Shown here: piece by piece, positions 46,881 through 56,517 of the stretch
Layout of the letters: every line of letters begins with the position of its first letter
Numbering within the stretch: position 1 is the stretch's first letter
NCBI GenBank assembly: GCA_948676835.1
Contig: CAPOZU010000007.1
Span: 1 to 64,000, forward strand
Reading direction: 5' to 3'
Length of the DNA: 64,000 bases
Origin: an uncultured Clostridia bacterium
GTDB lineage: Bacteria; Bacillota; Clostridia; TANB77; CAG-508
Position numbers and translations under genes: made by a program
The notes under the pieces: generated by a model
The model's input: the letters and a program-made list of their open reading frames with translations, nothing else
Told to the model about the DNA's origin: nothing
The model's database searches: none

Positions 46881-47687
46881 ATGGATAAAATAATTGGTTT
46901 TATTGGAAGTGGAAATATGGCAAATGCAATGGTTGGTGGAATTATAAATGCAAATTTAGTTCCATCTATTAATGTTGTTTGTTCAGATCACTCAATGGCT
47001 AAATTAGAAGATATGCATAAACGTTATGGAATTACAATTGCAAGTAATAACTCTGAAGTAGCAAGCAAATCAGATATTTTAGTTTTATCTGTAAAGCCAC
47101 AATTTTATCCAGAAGTAATAGATGAAATAAAAGACCAAGTAAAAGAAAACACTATTGTTGTTAGTATTGCTGCTGGTCAAAAAATTGAAACTATAAATAA
47201 ACTATTTGGAAAAGAAATCAAAATAGTTCGTGCAATGCCGAATACACCTGCTTTAGTAGCAGAAGGTATGACGGCTTTAAGCCCATGCCCCATGGTGCTA
47301 CCCGAAGAACTAGATTTGATTTGTAATATTTTTAATAGTTTTGGAAAATGTGAAGTAGTATATGAAAAATTAATGGATGTTGTAACTGGTTTAAGTGGTT
47401 CATCTCCTGCATTTATTTTTATGGTAATTGAAGCTATGGCAGATGGAGCAGTACTTGAAGGAATGCCAAGAGATAAAGCATATAAGTTTGCCGCACAAAC
47501 AGTTTTAGGTTCAGCTAAAATGGTATTAGAAACAGGAAAGCATCCAGCAGAACTTAAAGATATGGTATGTTCACCAGGTGGAACAACAATTGAAGGAGTA
47601 TCTGTTTTAGAAGAAAATGGCTTACGAGCAAGTATGATAAATGCAGTTAGAACAGCTACTAAGAAGTCTAAAGATTTGTCAAAATAA
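46881..47687 (+). CDS. proC: Pyrroline-5-carboxylate reductase
   Basis: A 268-residue NAD(P)H-dependent reductase for the last step of proline synthesis. It has a Rossmann start IGFIGSGNMANAMVGG (4-19), VRAMPNTPALVAEGMTAL (~112), LSGSSPAFIFM and the C-terminal VCSPGGTTIEGVSVLEE signature. proB and proA follow, giving a complete glutamate-to-proline set. AAGGAG is upstream. Confidence 0.94.
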   Translation: MDKIIGFIGSGNMANAMVGGIINANLVPSINVVCSDHSMAKLEDMHKRYGITIASNNSEVASKSDILVLSVKPQFYPEVIDEIKDQVKENTIVVSIAAGQKIETINKLFGKEIKIVRAMPNTPALVAEGMTALSPCPMVLPEELDLICNIFNSFGKCEVVYEKLMDVVTGLSGSSPAFIFMVIEAMADGAVLEGMPRDKAYKFAAQTVLGSAKMVLETGKHPAELKDMVCSPGGTTIEGVSVLEENGLRASMINAVRTATKKSKDLSK

Positions 47688-47708
47688 AAATATATTAAAA
47701 TCAAACTA

Positions 47709-47745
47709 GGGAATTGGGTTTTAAATACTCAATTCCCTTTTTTGC
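47709..47745 (+). terminator. Terminator between proC and proB
   Basis: GGGAATTGGGT pairs with ACTCAATTCCC with one G-U pair, then TTTTTTG. It separates proC from proB-proA, so the two parts may be expressed at different levels. Confidence 0.8.
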
Positions 47746-47761
47746 ATATAGGAGGAAAGAA

Positions 47762-48616
47762 ATGAAAAATTATTGGGAAAAAATTAAAGATAAGAAAAGA
47801 ATTGTTATTAAAGTAGGTTCATCTACTTTAACTTACAAAGAAACAGGAAATTTAAATTATACTAAATTAGAAAAATTAGTTAGAGCAATTAGTGATTTAA
47901 AAAATAGTGGCAAAGAGGTAATATTAGTTTCATCTGGAGCAGTTGCAGTTGGAAGAGAAACACTAAAAATAGGAAGAAGACCAAAAACAATGGCAGAAAA
48001 GCAGGCTTGTGCAGCAATTGGACAAGGAAAGTTAATTATGAATTACTATAAGTTATTTGCGGAATATGGATTAGTTGCTTCGCAAGTATTAATGACAAGA
48101 TATAGTTTAGATCATGAAAAATCATATAATAATTTAAAAAACACATTTCAAGAACTATTAAATTATGGAGCAATTCCTATAGTAAATGAAAACGATGCTA
48201 TTGCAACAGATGAAATTGAATTTGGAGAAAATGACACATTATCTTCAATAGTTACAGCAATTACAGAGTCTGATTTACTAATTTTATTAACAGACACAGA
48301 TGGATTATATACAGATGATCCTTTTCAAAATAAAGATGCGAAATTAATTGATATTGTAACATCAGAAATAAATGATATCCAGAAAGTTGCAAAAAAGTCT
48401 AGTGATAGTGATGTTGGAACTGGTGGAATGTATACAAAAGTGTTGGCAGGAAAAATAATAAATCCTATAGGAATTGATATGATAATAGCTAATGGAAAAA
48501 ATCCTAATATAGTAAATAAAATTATGAGTGGTGAAAAACAGGGAACATTGTTTGTTGGACAAAAAACAGCAGAAAATAATATTAGAGAATATTTGCTTTC
48601 AAAAATTGAAAAATAA
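47762..48616 (+). CDS. proB: Glutamate 5-kinase
   Basis: A 284-residue amino-acid kinase that phosphorylates glutamate. KVGSSTLT (~17-24), SSGAVAVG, NENDAIATDEIEFGENDTLS and GTGGMYTK are family motifs. The C-terminal PUA domain of the E. coli enzyme is absent, as in many Firmicutes. ATG 47762 with GGAGG upstream is chosen over an in-frame codon inside the preceding terminator. 12 nt before proA. Confidence 0.93.
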   Translation: MKNYWEKIKDKKRIVIKVGSSTLTYKETGNLNYTKLEKLVRAISDLKNSGKEVILVSSGAVAVGRETLKIGRRPKTMAEKQACAAIGQGKLIMNYYKLFAEYGLVASQVLMTRYSLDHEKSYNNLKNTFQELLNYGAIPIVNENDAIATDEIEFGENDTLSSIVTAITESDLLILLTDTDGLYTDDPFQNKDAKLIDIVTSEINDIQKVAKKSSDSDVGTGGMYTKVLAGKIINPIGIDMIIANGKNPNIVNKIMSGEKQGTLFVGQKTAENNIREYLLSKIEK

Positions 48617-48628
48617 AGGAGATTGAGA

Positions 48629-49873
48629 ATGGAAAGTTTAGAAGAAATAGGAAAAAAAGTAAAAAATAGTGCAAAAGTGTTAAACAATATGGGAAGTATA
48701 GAAAAAAATATTATTTTGAAAAAAGTTGCAGAAGAAATTATAAAATTGCAAAAAGAGATATTAATTTCAAATGAAAAAGATATAGAAAATGCAATAAAAA
48801 ATAATATGAAAGAAAGTTTGATAGATAGACTAAAATTAGATGAAAAAAGAATTATATCAATGGCAGATGGCTTAATGAAAATTACAGATTTAGAAGATCC
48901 AATTGGAGAGATAATTGAAGGAAAGAGATTGAAAAATGGATTAGAAATTTTGAAAAAGAGAGTTCCTCTAGGGGTTATTGCAATTATTTATGAGTCAAGG
49001 CCAAATGTTACATTAGATGCTTTTGGATTATGTTTCAAAACAGGAAATACAGTTATATTGCGAGGAGGAAAAGATGCAATAAATACCAATATTGCTATTG
49101 CTAAAGTTATTAGAAACGTTTTGAAAGAATCAAAAATATCAGAAGATTGTGTGTATTTAATAGAAGATACAAGTAGAGAAAAAAGCCTAGAACTTATGAG
49201 ATTAAATAAGTATGTTGATGTATTAATTCCAAGAGGTGGAGCTGGACTTATAAAAACAGTTGTTGAAAATAGTACCATACCAGTAATTGAAACTGGAACA
49301 GGAAATTGTCATATATATGTAGATGAATTTGCAGATTTTGAAATGGCTCTTTCAATTATTGAAAATGCTAAAACACAAAGAACTGGTGTATGTAATGCTT
49401 GCGAATCTTTAGTTATTCATAAATCTATTGCAAAAGAATTTATTCCTTTATTAGTTCAAAAGTTATTAAATAAAAATGTAGAAATTAGAGGAGATGAAGA
49501 TTCTTGTAAGATTTCTGATAAAATAATTAAAGCAACAGAAAGTGATTGGGGCGAGGAATATTTAGATTTAATTATATCTGTAAAAACAGTAAATAATATT
49601 GATGAAGCAATTGAGCATATTAACAATTATAGTACAAAACATTCAGAAAGTATTATTACTAGCAATTATGAAAATGCAGAGAAGTTTTTAAATCAAATAG
49701 ATAGCAGTTGTGTGTATGTAAATGCTTCTACAAGATTTACTGATGGAGGAGAATTTGGTTTTGGGGCTGAAATTGGGATTAGTACACAAAAGTTACATGC
49801 TAGAGGTCCAATGGGATTAAAAGAATTAACTACCACTAAATATGTAATTCATGGAAATGGTCAAATTAGGTGA
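48629..49873 (+). CDS. proA: Glutamate-5-semialdehyde dehydrogenase (gamma-glutamyl phosphate reductase)
   Basis: A 414-residue aldehyde-dehydrogenase-fold enzyme reducing glutamyl phosphate. It shows RVPLGVIAIIYESRPNVT, VILRGGKDA, the catalytic Cys in TGVCNACESLVIH and the C-terminal GAEIGISTQKLHARGPMGL. ATG 48629 fits AAAGGAG 8 nt upstream. With proB it makes the semialdehyde that cyclises and is reduced by ProC. Confidence 0.94.
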   Translation: MESLEEIGKKVKNSAKVLNNMGSIEKNIILKKVAEEIIKLQKEILISNEKDIENAIKNNMKESLIDRLKLDEKRIISMADGLMKITDLEDPIGEIIEGKRLKNGLEILKKRVPLGVIAIIYESRPNVTLDAFGLCFKTGNTVILRGGKDAINTNIAIAKVIRNVLKESKISEDCVYLIEDTSREKSLELMRLNKYVDVLIPRGGAGLIKTVVENSTIPVIETGTGNCHIYVDEFADFEMALSIIENAKTQRTGVCNACESLVIHKSIAKEFIPLLVQKLLNKNVEIRGDEDSCKISDKIIKATESDWGEEYLDLIISVKTVNNIDEAIEHINNYSTKHSESIITSNYENAEKFLNQIDSSCVYVNASTRFTDGGEFGFGAEIGISTQKLHARGPMGLKELTTTKYVIHGNGQIR

Positions 49874-49900
49874 AATAAAAGACATTTGAAAAATTTTATA

Positions 49901-49955
49901 TTGACAAAAAAATAAAAAAATAGTATCATTGTATTATGCAAGTGATACAATGATA
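49901..49955 (+). promoter_or_regulatory. Promoter and inverted-repeat operator of the YtrA-type ABC operon
   Basis: TTGACA (49901-49906), 17-nt spacer, TATCAT (49924-49929). TATCATTGTAT (49924-49934) and ATACAATGATA (49945-49955) are perfect 11-nt inverted arms, 10 nt apart, covering the -10 and the start of transcription. This fits autorepression by the GntR/YtrA-type regulator encoded next. Confidence 0.75.
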
Positions 49956-49968
49956 AAAGGAGAAAATT

Positions 49969-50334
49969 GTGGATTATATTTTTGATAATGAAAGACCAAT
50001 TTACATACAACTGGTTGAAAAATTAAGAATTGAGATTGTTTCTGAAAAGCTAAAACAAGGAGAAAGATTACCTTCAGTAAGAGAGCTAGCACTTATTGCA
50101 AGAGTTAATCCTAATACAATGCAAAAAGCATTAGTAGAGTTAGAAAACGAAGGATTAGTTTATACAGAAAGAACAAATGGAAAATTTGTAACAACAAATA
50201 AAGAATTAATTGATAAAGTAAAAAAAGAATTAGCAGAAGAAAAAATAATCAATTTTTTAAATGATATGGAAAATATAGGTATAACTCATAATGACGCAAT
50301 AAGATACTTGCAAGAATTAGGAGGAAATAAATAA
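49969..50334 (+). CDS. GntR-family (YtrA subfamily) regulator
   Basis: A 121-residue GntR regulator with a winged HTH (PIYIQLVEKLRIEIVSEKLKQG, LPSVRELALIARVNPNTMQKAL) and a short YtrA-type dimerisation tail. Translation begins at GTG (49969) with AAGGAG upstream. Its stop overlaps the ATPase start by one base. YtrA-type repressors control ABC exporters and respond to cell-wall antibiotics in Bacillus. Confidence 0.88.
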   Translation: MDYIFDNERPIYIQLVEKLRIEIVSEKLKQGERLPSVRELALIARVNPNTMQKALVELENEGLVYTERTNGKFVTTNKELIDKVKKELAEEKIINFLNDMENIGITHNDAIRYLQELGGNK

Positions 50335-51029
50335 TGGAATTACTAGAATGTAAACATCTATGTAAAGAATTTGATAGCAAAAAAATTCTAAAAGATATTA
50401 ATTTAATAATTCCTAAAGGAAAAATTATAGGACTTTTAGGAAAAAATGGTGCTGGAAAAAGTACATTTATTAAATTAATAAATGATTTATTAATACCTAC
50501 AAGTGGAGAAATCTTAATTAATGGAAAAAAGCCAGGTATAGATTCGAAAGAAATTATAGCTTATTTGCCAGAAAGAACATATTTAGATAAAGAAATGACA
50601 ATAAAACAGTCTATAATATATTTTGAAGAATTCTACTCAAACTTTAATTCTGAAAAAGCTAAAAAACTATTAAAAGATTTAAATTTAGATATCAATACAA
50701 AAATTAGTAAAATGTCAAAAGGTATGCAAGAAAAATTACAATTAATTCTTGTAATGAGCAGAACAGCAGAACTATATATACTAGATGAACCTCTTGGAGG
50801 AGTTGATCCTGCAACAAGAGACTATATACTAGATACAATACTTTCCAATTTTAGTGATGGTGCAAGTGTAATAATTTCAACTCATTTAATATCAGATATT
50901 GAAAGAATTTTAGATGAAGTAATTTTTATGAATAATGGTGAAATAGCATTAACTTCGTCAGCAGATGAATTAAGAAATAGTGAGAAATCATCAATAGATG
51001 ATATTTTTAGGAGGTATTTTAAATGTTAG
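50334..51029 (+). CDS. ABC transporter ATP-binding protein (YtrB/BcrA-like)
   Basis: A 231-residue ATPase with Walker A GKNGAGKST (~36), signature KMSKGMQEKLQLILVMSR and Walker B LYILDEPLGGVDP. The LSGGQ signature is degenerate (MSKGM), as is common in this exporter class. It overlaps the permease start by 7 nt. Confidence 0.87.
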   Translation: MELLECKHLCKEFDSKKILKDINLIIPKGKIIGLLGKNGAGKSTFIKLINDLLIPTSGEILINGKKPGIDSKEIIAYLPERTYLDKEMTIKQSIIYFEEFYSNFNSEKAKKLLKDLNLDINTKISKMSKGMQEKLQLILVMSRTAELYILDEPLGGVDPATRDYILDTILSNFSDGASVIISTHLISDIERILDEVIFMNNGEIALTSSADELRNSEKSSIDDIFRRYFKC

Positions 51030-51814
51030 GAAAATTATTGAAATATGATTTGAAATGGGTATATAAAGTTGTAACTGTATTTTATATTCTAGCTGTGTTT
51101 TTTTCACTACTAGGGAGATTTTTTAATAATATTGAAAATTCAGTAGTATTTTCAGCAATAACACAATTTACTTTTGGATTTGCAATAGCAATGATGGCAA
51201 GTAGTTTAATTAATTGTTTAATGAGATTATGGGCAAGATTTATAAAAAATTTATATAAAGATGAATCATATCTTACACATACTATTCCAGTAGAAAAGAA
51301 AACTATATTTTTATCAAAAGTACTTGCTGCTGCTATAAGTGTATTTACAACTGCTGTTGTTATAATAGTTTGTTTATTTATATGCTATTATTCAAAAGAA
51401 AATTTACAAGCTCTTAAAGGTATGCTTGAAATAGCTGCAACAACATATGATACAACTGTTGTAAACTTGCTATTATTAATGGCTTTTGTATTCTTTTTAG
51501 AAGTTATGTTTATGATTTTAATAGGATATGTAGGTATAATATTAGGTCACAAATCAAACAAAAATAAAATGACAAAAACAATTTTAATAGGTTTTGCATT
51601 GTATATGCTAACACAATTTGTAACTTTAGGAGTAGTTTTTATATTTGGCTTATTTAATCAAAGCGTTATGAATTTGGTTAATACAACAGATATTGTTAAT
51701 ATGGAAGCAATAAAGTTAGTTATGACAGGTGGAATTGGATTATATACTATATATATTGCATTTTATTATTGGTTAGGAAAAAAAGCTTTTCAAAAAGGTG
51801 TAAATGTAGAGTAA
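51023..51814 (+). CDS. ABC transporter permease of the YtrA-regulated operon
   Basis: A 263-residue membrane protein with about six helices and no soluble domain, as in ABC-2 type permeases. It begins within the end of the ATPase gene. Together with the ATPase it forms an exporter whose substrate is not evident. A terminator follows. Confidence 0.8.
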   Translation: MLGKLLKYDLKWVYKVVTVFYILAVFFSLLGRFFNNIENSVVFSAITQFTFGFAIAMMASSLINCLMRLWARFIKNLYKDESYLTHTIPVEKKTIFLSKVLAAAISVFTTAVVIIVCLFICYYSKENLQALKGMLEIAATTYDTTVVNLLLLMAFVFFLEVMFMILIGYVGIILGHKSNKNKMTKTILIGFALYMLTQFVTLGVVFIFGLFNQSVMNLVNTTDIVNMEAIKLVMTGGIGLYTIYIAFYYWLGKKAFQKGVNVE

Positions 51815-51830
51815 AGATAAAATTTAGAAA

Positions 51831-51860
51831 GATAGTTAGCCTTGCTAACTATCTTTTTTA
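51831..51860 (+). terminator. Intrinsic terminator of the YtrA operon
   Basis: GATAGTTAGC (51831-51840) pairs with GCTAACTATC (51844-51853), then TTTTTTA. Confidence 0.85.
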
Positions 51861-51897
51861 ATGATATTATAACTTCAAAAGAAAGGGGAATAGTGAT

Positions 51898-52497
51898 ATG
51901 AAAAATAAAAATGTAACTTGGAAAATAACTCAAGGGATGTATGTATTAACTACTGAAAATGGTGGTTGTGTTGTTGATGCAGTATCACAAGTAAGTGGAG
52001 GAGATAATCCACTAATTTCAGTAGCTGTAATGAAGAAGAATTATACAAATGAATTGCTAAAAAATAATACAAAATTTGCTATATCTATATTAAGTAAAGA
52101 AGTAAATCCGGAAATAATTAAGACTTTTGGATTTAATTCTGCAAGAGATATTAATAAATTTGAAAAAACAGAAACAATAAAAATTGAAGGATTAGAAATA
52201 ATAAAAGATTCTATTGGATATATGATATGTGAAATTGTAGATAGTATTGATAATGATACACATACTTTATTTATAGGAAAATTGATTGAAGGAGAGGCTT
52301 TTGAAGAAAAAGAACCTATGAGTTATGGATATTATCAAGAACATAAAGAAGAATTATTAAAAACTAAAACAGAAAAAGGCGAAACAGCGTGGATATGTAC
52401 AGTTTGTGGTTATGTTTATTATGGAGAAGTTGTGCCTGATGATCACAAATGTCCAATATGTCAGGTAGGAAAAGAATTATTTAAAAAGAAAGAATAA
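51898..52497 (+). CDS. High-molecular-weight rubredoxin (flavin reductase + rubredoxin)
   Basis: A 199-residue fusion. Residues 1-155 are a flavin-reductase-like FMN domain (the first 90 residues include GGDNPLISVAV and TKFAISILS). Residues ~160-199 are a rubredoxin with CTVCGYVY and CPICQVG. Hrb-type proteins pass electrons from NADH to flavodiiron proteins for O2 or NO reduction. The partner FprA is encoded at 15876 in this window, not beside it. Confidence 0.9.
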   Translation: MKNKNVTWKITQGMYVLTTENGGCVVDAVSQVSGGDNPLISVAVMKKNYTNELLKNNTKFAISILSKEVNPEIIKTFGFNSARDINKFEKTETIKIEGLEIIKDSIGYMICEIVDSIDNDTHTLFIGKLIEGEAFEEKEPMSYGYYQEHKEELLKTKTEKGETAWICTVCGYVYYGEVVPDDHKCPICQVGKELFKKKE

Positions 52498-52508
52498 TTG
52501 AGGTATTT

Positions 52509-53334
52509 ATGAAAAAAGTAAGAAATGTAATTGTTGCGATAATAGTTTTATTAATAATAATTATTATTGGTAAAATATTATATAATAAAATGCAACCAGA
52601 AAATATGCGAGTAAAAATGAAAGCAGTTATAGTAAAAGTAAATGAAAATAGTATGTTAGTTACTACTGATACTAAAAATACTAATGGTTTAATGAATATT
52701 GGATTTGCAGATGATGGCAATATTGGATATAAACAAGGACAAGAAATACTAATTTATTATAATGGAATGATTGATAGTATGTTTCCAGGACTTATAGGGA
52801 AGCCAGGAAAAATTAAGATAAAAAAGGAAAAAAGCAATATAGAAATTGCAGAAAGTATTTTAAGATATGCTTACAGTTCTATAAATAATGTTTCTATTGA
52901 AATATCAGAATTAACCAATAAAGGAATAACCTTGAAAATTACAGATACTAATGAATTAAAATTTGTGTTTGCTAATAGTTATAAAATTGAAAAGGAAATA
53001 AAGAATCCAAATTATACAGGTGGTAGTGGATATAAAATCGGAGAAGATACTACAAATTCCACTGCAGCATATGTTCGGACCAGGATCAGAATATATATAT
53101 GAAGAATTAAGTGAAATTTCAAATGTATTTAGTGAAGATACTCAAAAGTTTAAAACATTATCAGCTGATTCCATTGAGAAAGAATTTAATTGGGAACCAC
53201 TTTATGGCAAATTAGATACTGGAAGATATAAATTTATTTTAAATGATGAGAAAGATTCTCAAGGAGTTATTATTTATTTTTCAATAGATGAAAATGGTGA
53301 AGTATCTTATGATGAGCCAGAATTTATGTTTTAA
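52509..53334 (+). CDS. Membrane-anchored paralogue A, requires +1 shift at CGG
   Basis: 274 residues if read through a +1 shift. It has an N-terminal membrane helix (~5-25), a small beta-rich domain (~35-105) and a C-terminal region ending SIDENGEVSYDEPEFMF. In-frame CGG (53076-53078) after GTT leads to TGA eight codons on; skipping the C gives GTT-GGA and continues GPGSEYIYEELSE. The adjacent paralogue reads this position in frame as GYVAPAPEYIWEE. No known family is recognised. It follows the rubredoxin gene by 11 nt. Confidence 0.75.
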
Positions 53335-53351
53335 TTAAAAGGGGAATTATT

Positions 53352-54651
53352 ATGGAAAAAAAGAAATTGTATTTGATAGGTGGTATATCAATATTAATTA
53401 TTATTCTAATTAGTATTATTGGATATTTTATTTATAAAAATAATAATACTGTTTGGATAACAGATCATGAATATTTATATGATAAAGCAATTGAATACTT
53501 AAATAAAAAAGATACAGCAGAAAGTTATGATAAAAATAAAGAAGGATTCAAAATATTTTTCGATTATGAGCCATTTGGAATAGAAATAAAAGGAAAACAA
53601 AAAATTGCGTATATGTGGATACTAGAAGAAGAATACTATATGGAAAATAATGAGATAGAGTCTGGAGAAGGCGCTTCTATGCCATATAAATTTATTTTTG
53701 AAAATAATGAAGTAGTAAAATATGAAATTCCTAGTGATGGAAGTGAATACGGTCCTTCCATAGAAAGAATTTTTCCTAAAAGCATAGAAAAAACAGTAAT
53801 GGGATTTCGAATAGATGGTACAAAATTAAGAGCTGATGTAGAAAAGTATTATTCAGAGTTGAAAACTAGTAGTTCGGAAACTAATGCAAATTCAATTAGA
53901 AGTTATTCTTCAAAAGATGGTCATAATGGCGTAATAATGGATGCAGTAGTTGTGAAAGTAAATGAAAAAAATATGTTGGTTATAAAAAAAGATAACACTT
54001 CTACATTAATTAGTGTTGGATTTTTAGAAGAAGGAAACATTGGATATAAACAAGGACAAGAAATTGAAATATATTTTAATGGAGATATTTTAGAAAGCTA
54101 TCCAGAGCAGCTAGGAAGAGTTGATAAAATCGAAATTGTAAAAGATAAAAGTGATGTAGAAATTCCGGATAGTATTTTAAGATATTGTTATAGTTCTAAA
54201 GATAATGTTAGTATTCAAATATCAGAATTAACTAATAGTGGAATATATCTAAAAATCACAGATACAAATGAATTAAAATACAATTATTCTCACAATTATA
54301 AGATTGAGAAAGAAGTAAAAAATCCAAATTATACAGGAGAAAGTGGATACAAAATTGGCGAGGATACAGAGTATTCAACATCTGGGTATGTTGCTCCTGC
54401 TCCAGAATATATATGGGAAGAAATTAATAAAATTTCAAGTTTTTCATGCGAAGATACAGAGGAGATTAAGAAAAACACATCTAAGGTGCTTATAGATAGA
54501 AAGTTTGATTGGTCAAAACTATATGGAAGGTTAGATGCACGGAAAATATAAATTCTATTTAATTGATGATGATTGTTTAAGTATAACAGTATCATTTTCA
54601 ATAGATGAAAATGGAAATGTATCATATGACCAACCAGAAATTTTACATTAA
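53352..54651 (+). CDS. Membrane-anchored paralogue B, requires +1 shift at CGG
   Basis: 432 residues if read through a +1 shift. An N-terminal helix precedes an extra domain (~30-180) not present in paralogue A; the second half (~195-432) is homologous to all of A. In-frame CGG (54540-54542) after GCA leads to TAA two codons on; skipping the C gives GGA and continues GKYKFYLIDDDC to SYDQPEILH. Paralogue A has the same region uninterrupted as DTGRYKFIL. Function unknown; probably extracytoplasmic. Confidence 0.75.
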
Positions 54652-54714
54652 GAACAAATTACTGAGGCTGTAAAATTTAATAGATACAGCGTCAGTATTT
54701 TTTTATATTTATTT

Positions 54715-54774
54715 GCAAACAAATGTTTACAAATAATAAAAATGATGTTATAATTCTACTAAACAAAAGTTTGC
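54715..54774 (+). promoter_or_regulatory. Promoter with two LexA-like boxes
   Basis: TTTACA (54726-54731), 17-nt spacer, TATAAT (54749-54754). GCAAACAAATGTTTAC (54715-54730) overlaps the -35. CTAAACAAAAGTTTGC (54759-54774) follows the -10; read on the other strand it is GCAAACTTTTGTTTAG. Both match a GCAAAC-N4-GTTTA palindrome resembling Gram-positive SOS boxes. Confidence 0.7.
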
Positions 54775-54791
54775 GTGCAGAGGTAGATAAA

Positions 54792-56268
54792 ATGAATCAT
54801 ATTTATATTTGTATCGATTTAAAAAGTTTCTATGCTTCGGTAGAATGTGTAGAAAGAGGGCTTGATCCATTAAAAACAAACTTAGTAGTAGCAGATGTTA
54901 CCCATACAGAAAAAACTATATGTCTAGCAGTAAGTCCAGCACTAAAGAAATATGGAATTCCAGGAAGAGTGAGATTATTTGAAGTTATACAAAAAGTAAA
55001 TGAAATAAATTCAAATAGAAGAAGGTATGCTCCAAATAAAATGTTTACAGGTTCATCTTATGATGATGATGTATTAAATAGAAATAGAGATTTAGAATTA
55101 ACATATATAGCAGCTCCGCCAAGAATGTCTTATTATATGAAATATAGTGAAAGAATTTACAATATATATTTAAAATATTTTTCATCAGAAGATATATATT
55201 CATATTCGATTGATGAAGTGTTTATTGAAATTACACACTATTTAAAAACTTATAAAATGACGCCAAGAGAGTTGGTTACTAAAGTATTACAAGAAGTTTA
55301 TGAAAAGACAGGAATTACTGGAACCTGTCGGAATTGGAACTAATTTATATTTGTGTAAAATAGCAATGGATATAGTAGCAAAACATACTAATCCAGACAA
55401 AAATGGAGTAAGAATAGCAGGACTTGATGTAATAACTTATAGAAAGTTACTTTGGAATCATATGCCAATAACAGATTTTTGGAGAGTTGGACACGGATAT
55501 GAAAAAAAGCTTAAAGAACATAGAATATATACAATGGGAGATATAGCAAGAACTTCTATTGAAAATGAAGAATTATTATATAAACTGTTTGGTGTAAATG
55601 CAGAATTATTAATAGATCATAGTTGGGGCTGGGAACCTTGTACACTTAAAGCAATAAAAGAATATAAACCAATTTCTAAAAGTATTGGATCAGGTCAAGT
55701 TCTGCATTGTCCATGTAATTATGAAGAAACAAAAATTATTGTAAAAGAAATGGCTGAATTACTTTCTTTAAATTTGGTTAAGAAAAATATTGTTACAGAT
55801 CAAATAGTTTTAACTATTGGATATGATATTTGTAATATATCACAAAAATATGATGGAGAAATAACAACAGATAGATATAATAGGAAAATTCCAAAACATG
55901 CACATGGAACAATTAATTTAGAGCATACAACATCATCAACTAAAATTATTATGAAATCTGTAGAGGAACTATATGATAAAATTATCAATAAAAACTTATT
56001 AACAAAGAGAATATATTTAACAGCTAATAATGTATTAACTGAAGAGGAAGCAAATAATAAAAAAAGGTTTGAGCAAATTGATTTATTTACAGATTATAAA
56101 AAAAAGGAATTAGAATTACAGAAAGAAAATTCAGAAAAGAAAATTCAAAAGGCGATGCTAAATATAAAAAATAAATATGGGAAAAATGCAATTATAAAAG
56201 CAATGAATCTTCAGGAAGGGGCAACTACTATTGAAAGAAATTGCCAAATAGGAGGTCATAAAGCGTAA
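54792..56268 (+). CDS. Y-family DNA polymerase (UmuC/DinB-like), requires +1 shift at CGG
   Basis: 491 residues if read through a +1 shift. Palm motifs CIDLKSFYASVE (~6-17) and YSIDEVFIE (~138) lie before the break. In-frame CGG (55329-55331) after TGT is followed three codons on by TAA. Skipping the C gives GIGTNLYLCKIAMDI, a conserved Y-polymerase stretch, followed by a helix-hairpin-helix region and little finger. It performs translesion synthesis. LexA-like boxes cover the promoter, and a small YolD-like gene follows, the usual Firmicute SOS pair. Confidence 0.85.
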
Positions 56269-56269
56269 A

Positions 56270-56443
56270 ATGAGAAGAAATTATAATGATATTATAAATT
56301 TGGAACATCATGTTTCAAAAAAACATCCTCAGATGTCATTAGAAGCAAGGGCTGCTCAATTTGCACCTTTTGCAGCATTAACAGGATTTGATGAGCAGAT
56401 AAAAGAAGCTGAAAGATTAGCAAATGAAATATATGACAAGTGA
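56270..56443 (+). CDS. Small YolD-like/SOS-associated protein, 57 residues
   Basis: ATG 56270 to TGA 56443, immediately after the polymerase stop. The peptide contains INLEHHVSKKHPQMSLEARA and QFAPFAALTGFDEQI, the pattern of a small conserved protein that accompanies Y-family polymerases in Clostridia. AGGAGG lies about 14 nt upstream within the polymerase end. It probably assists or limits the polymerase; this is inferred from association only. Confidence 0.75.
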   Translation: MRRNYNDIINLEHHVSKKHPQMSLEARAAQFAPFAALTGFDEQIKEAERLANEIYDK

Positions 56444-56517
56444 TGATTAGTTGATAATAATTTACATATATGCTATTATTTTTGTATAAATAAAGTAAAA
56501 AAGTGGCTGGAGAATAT

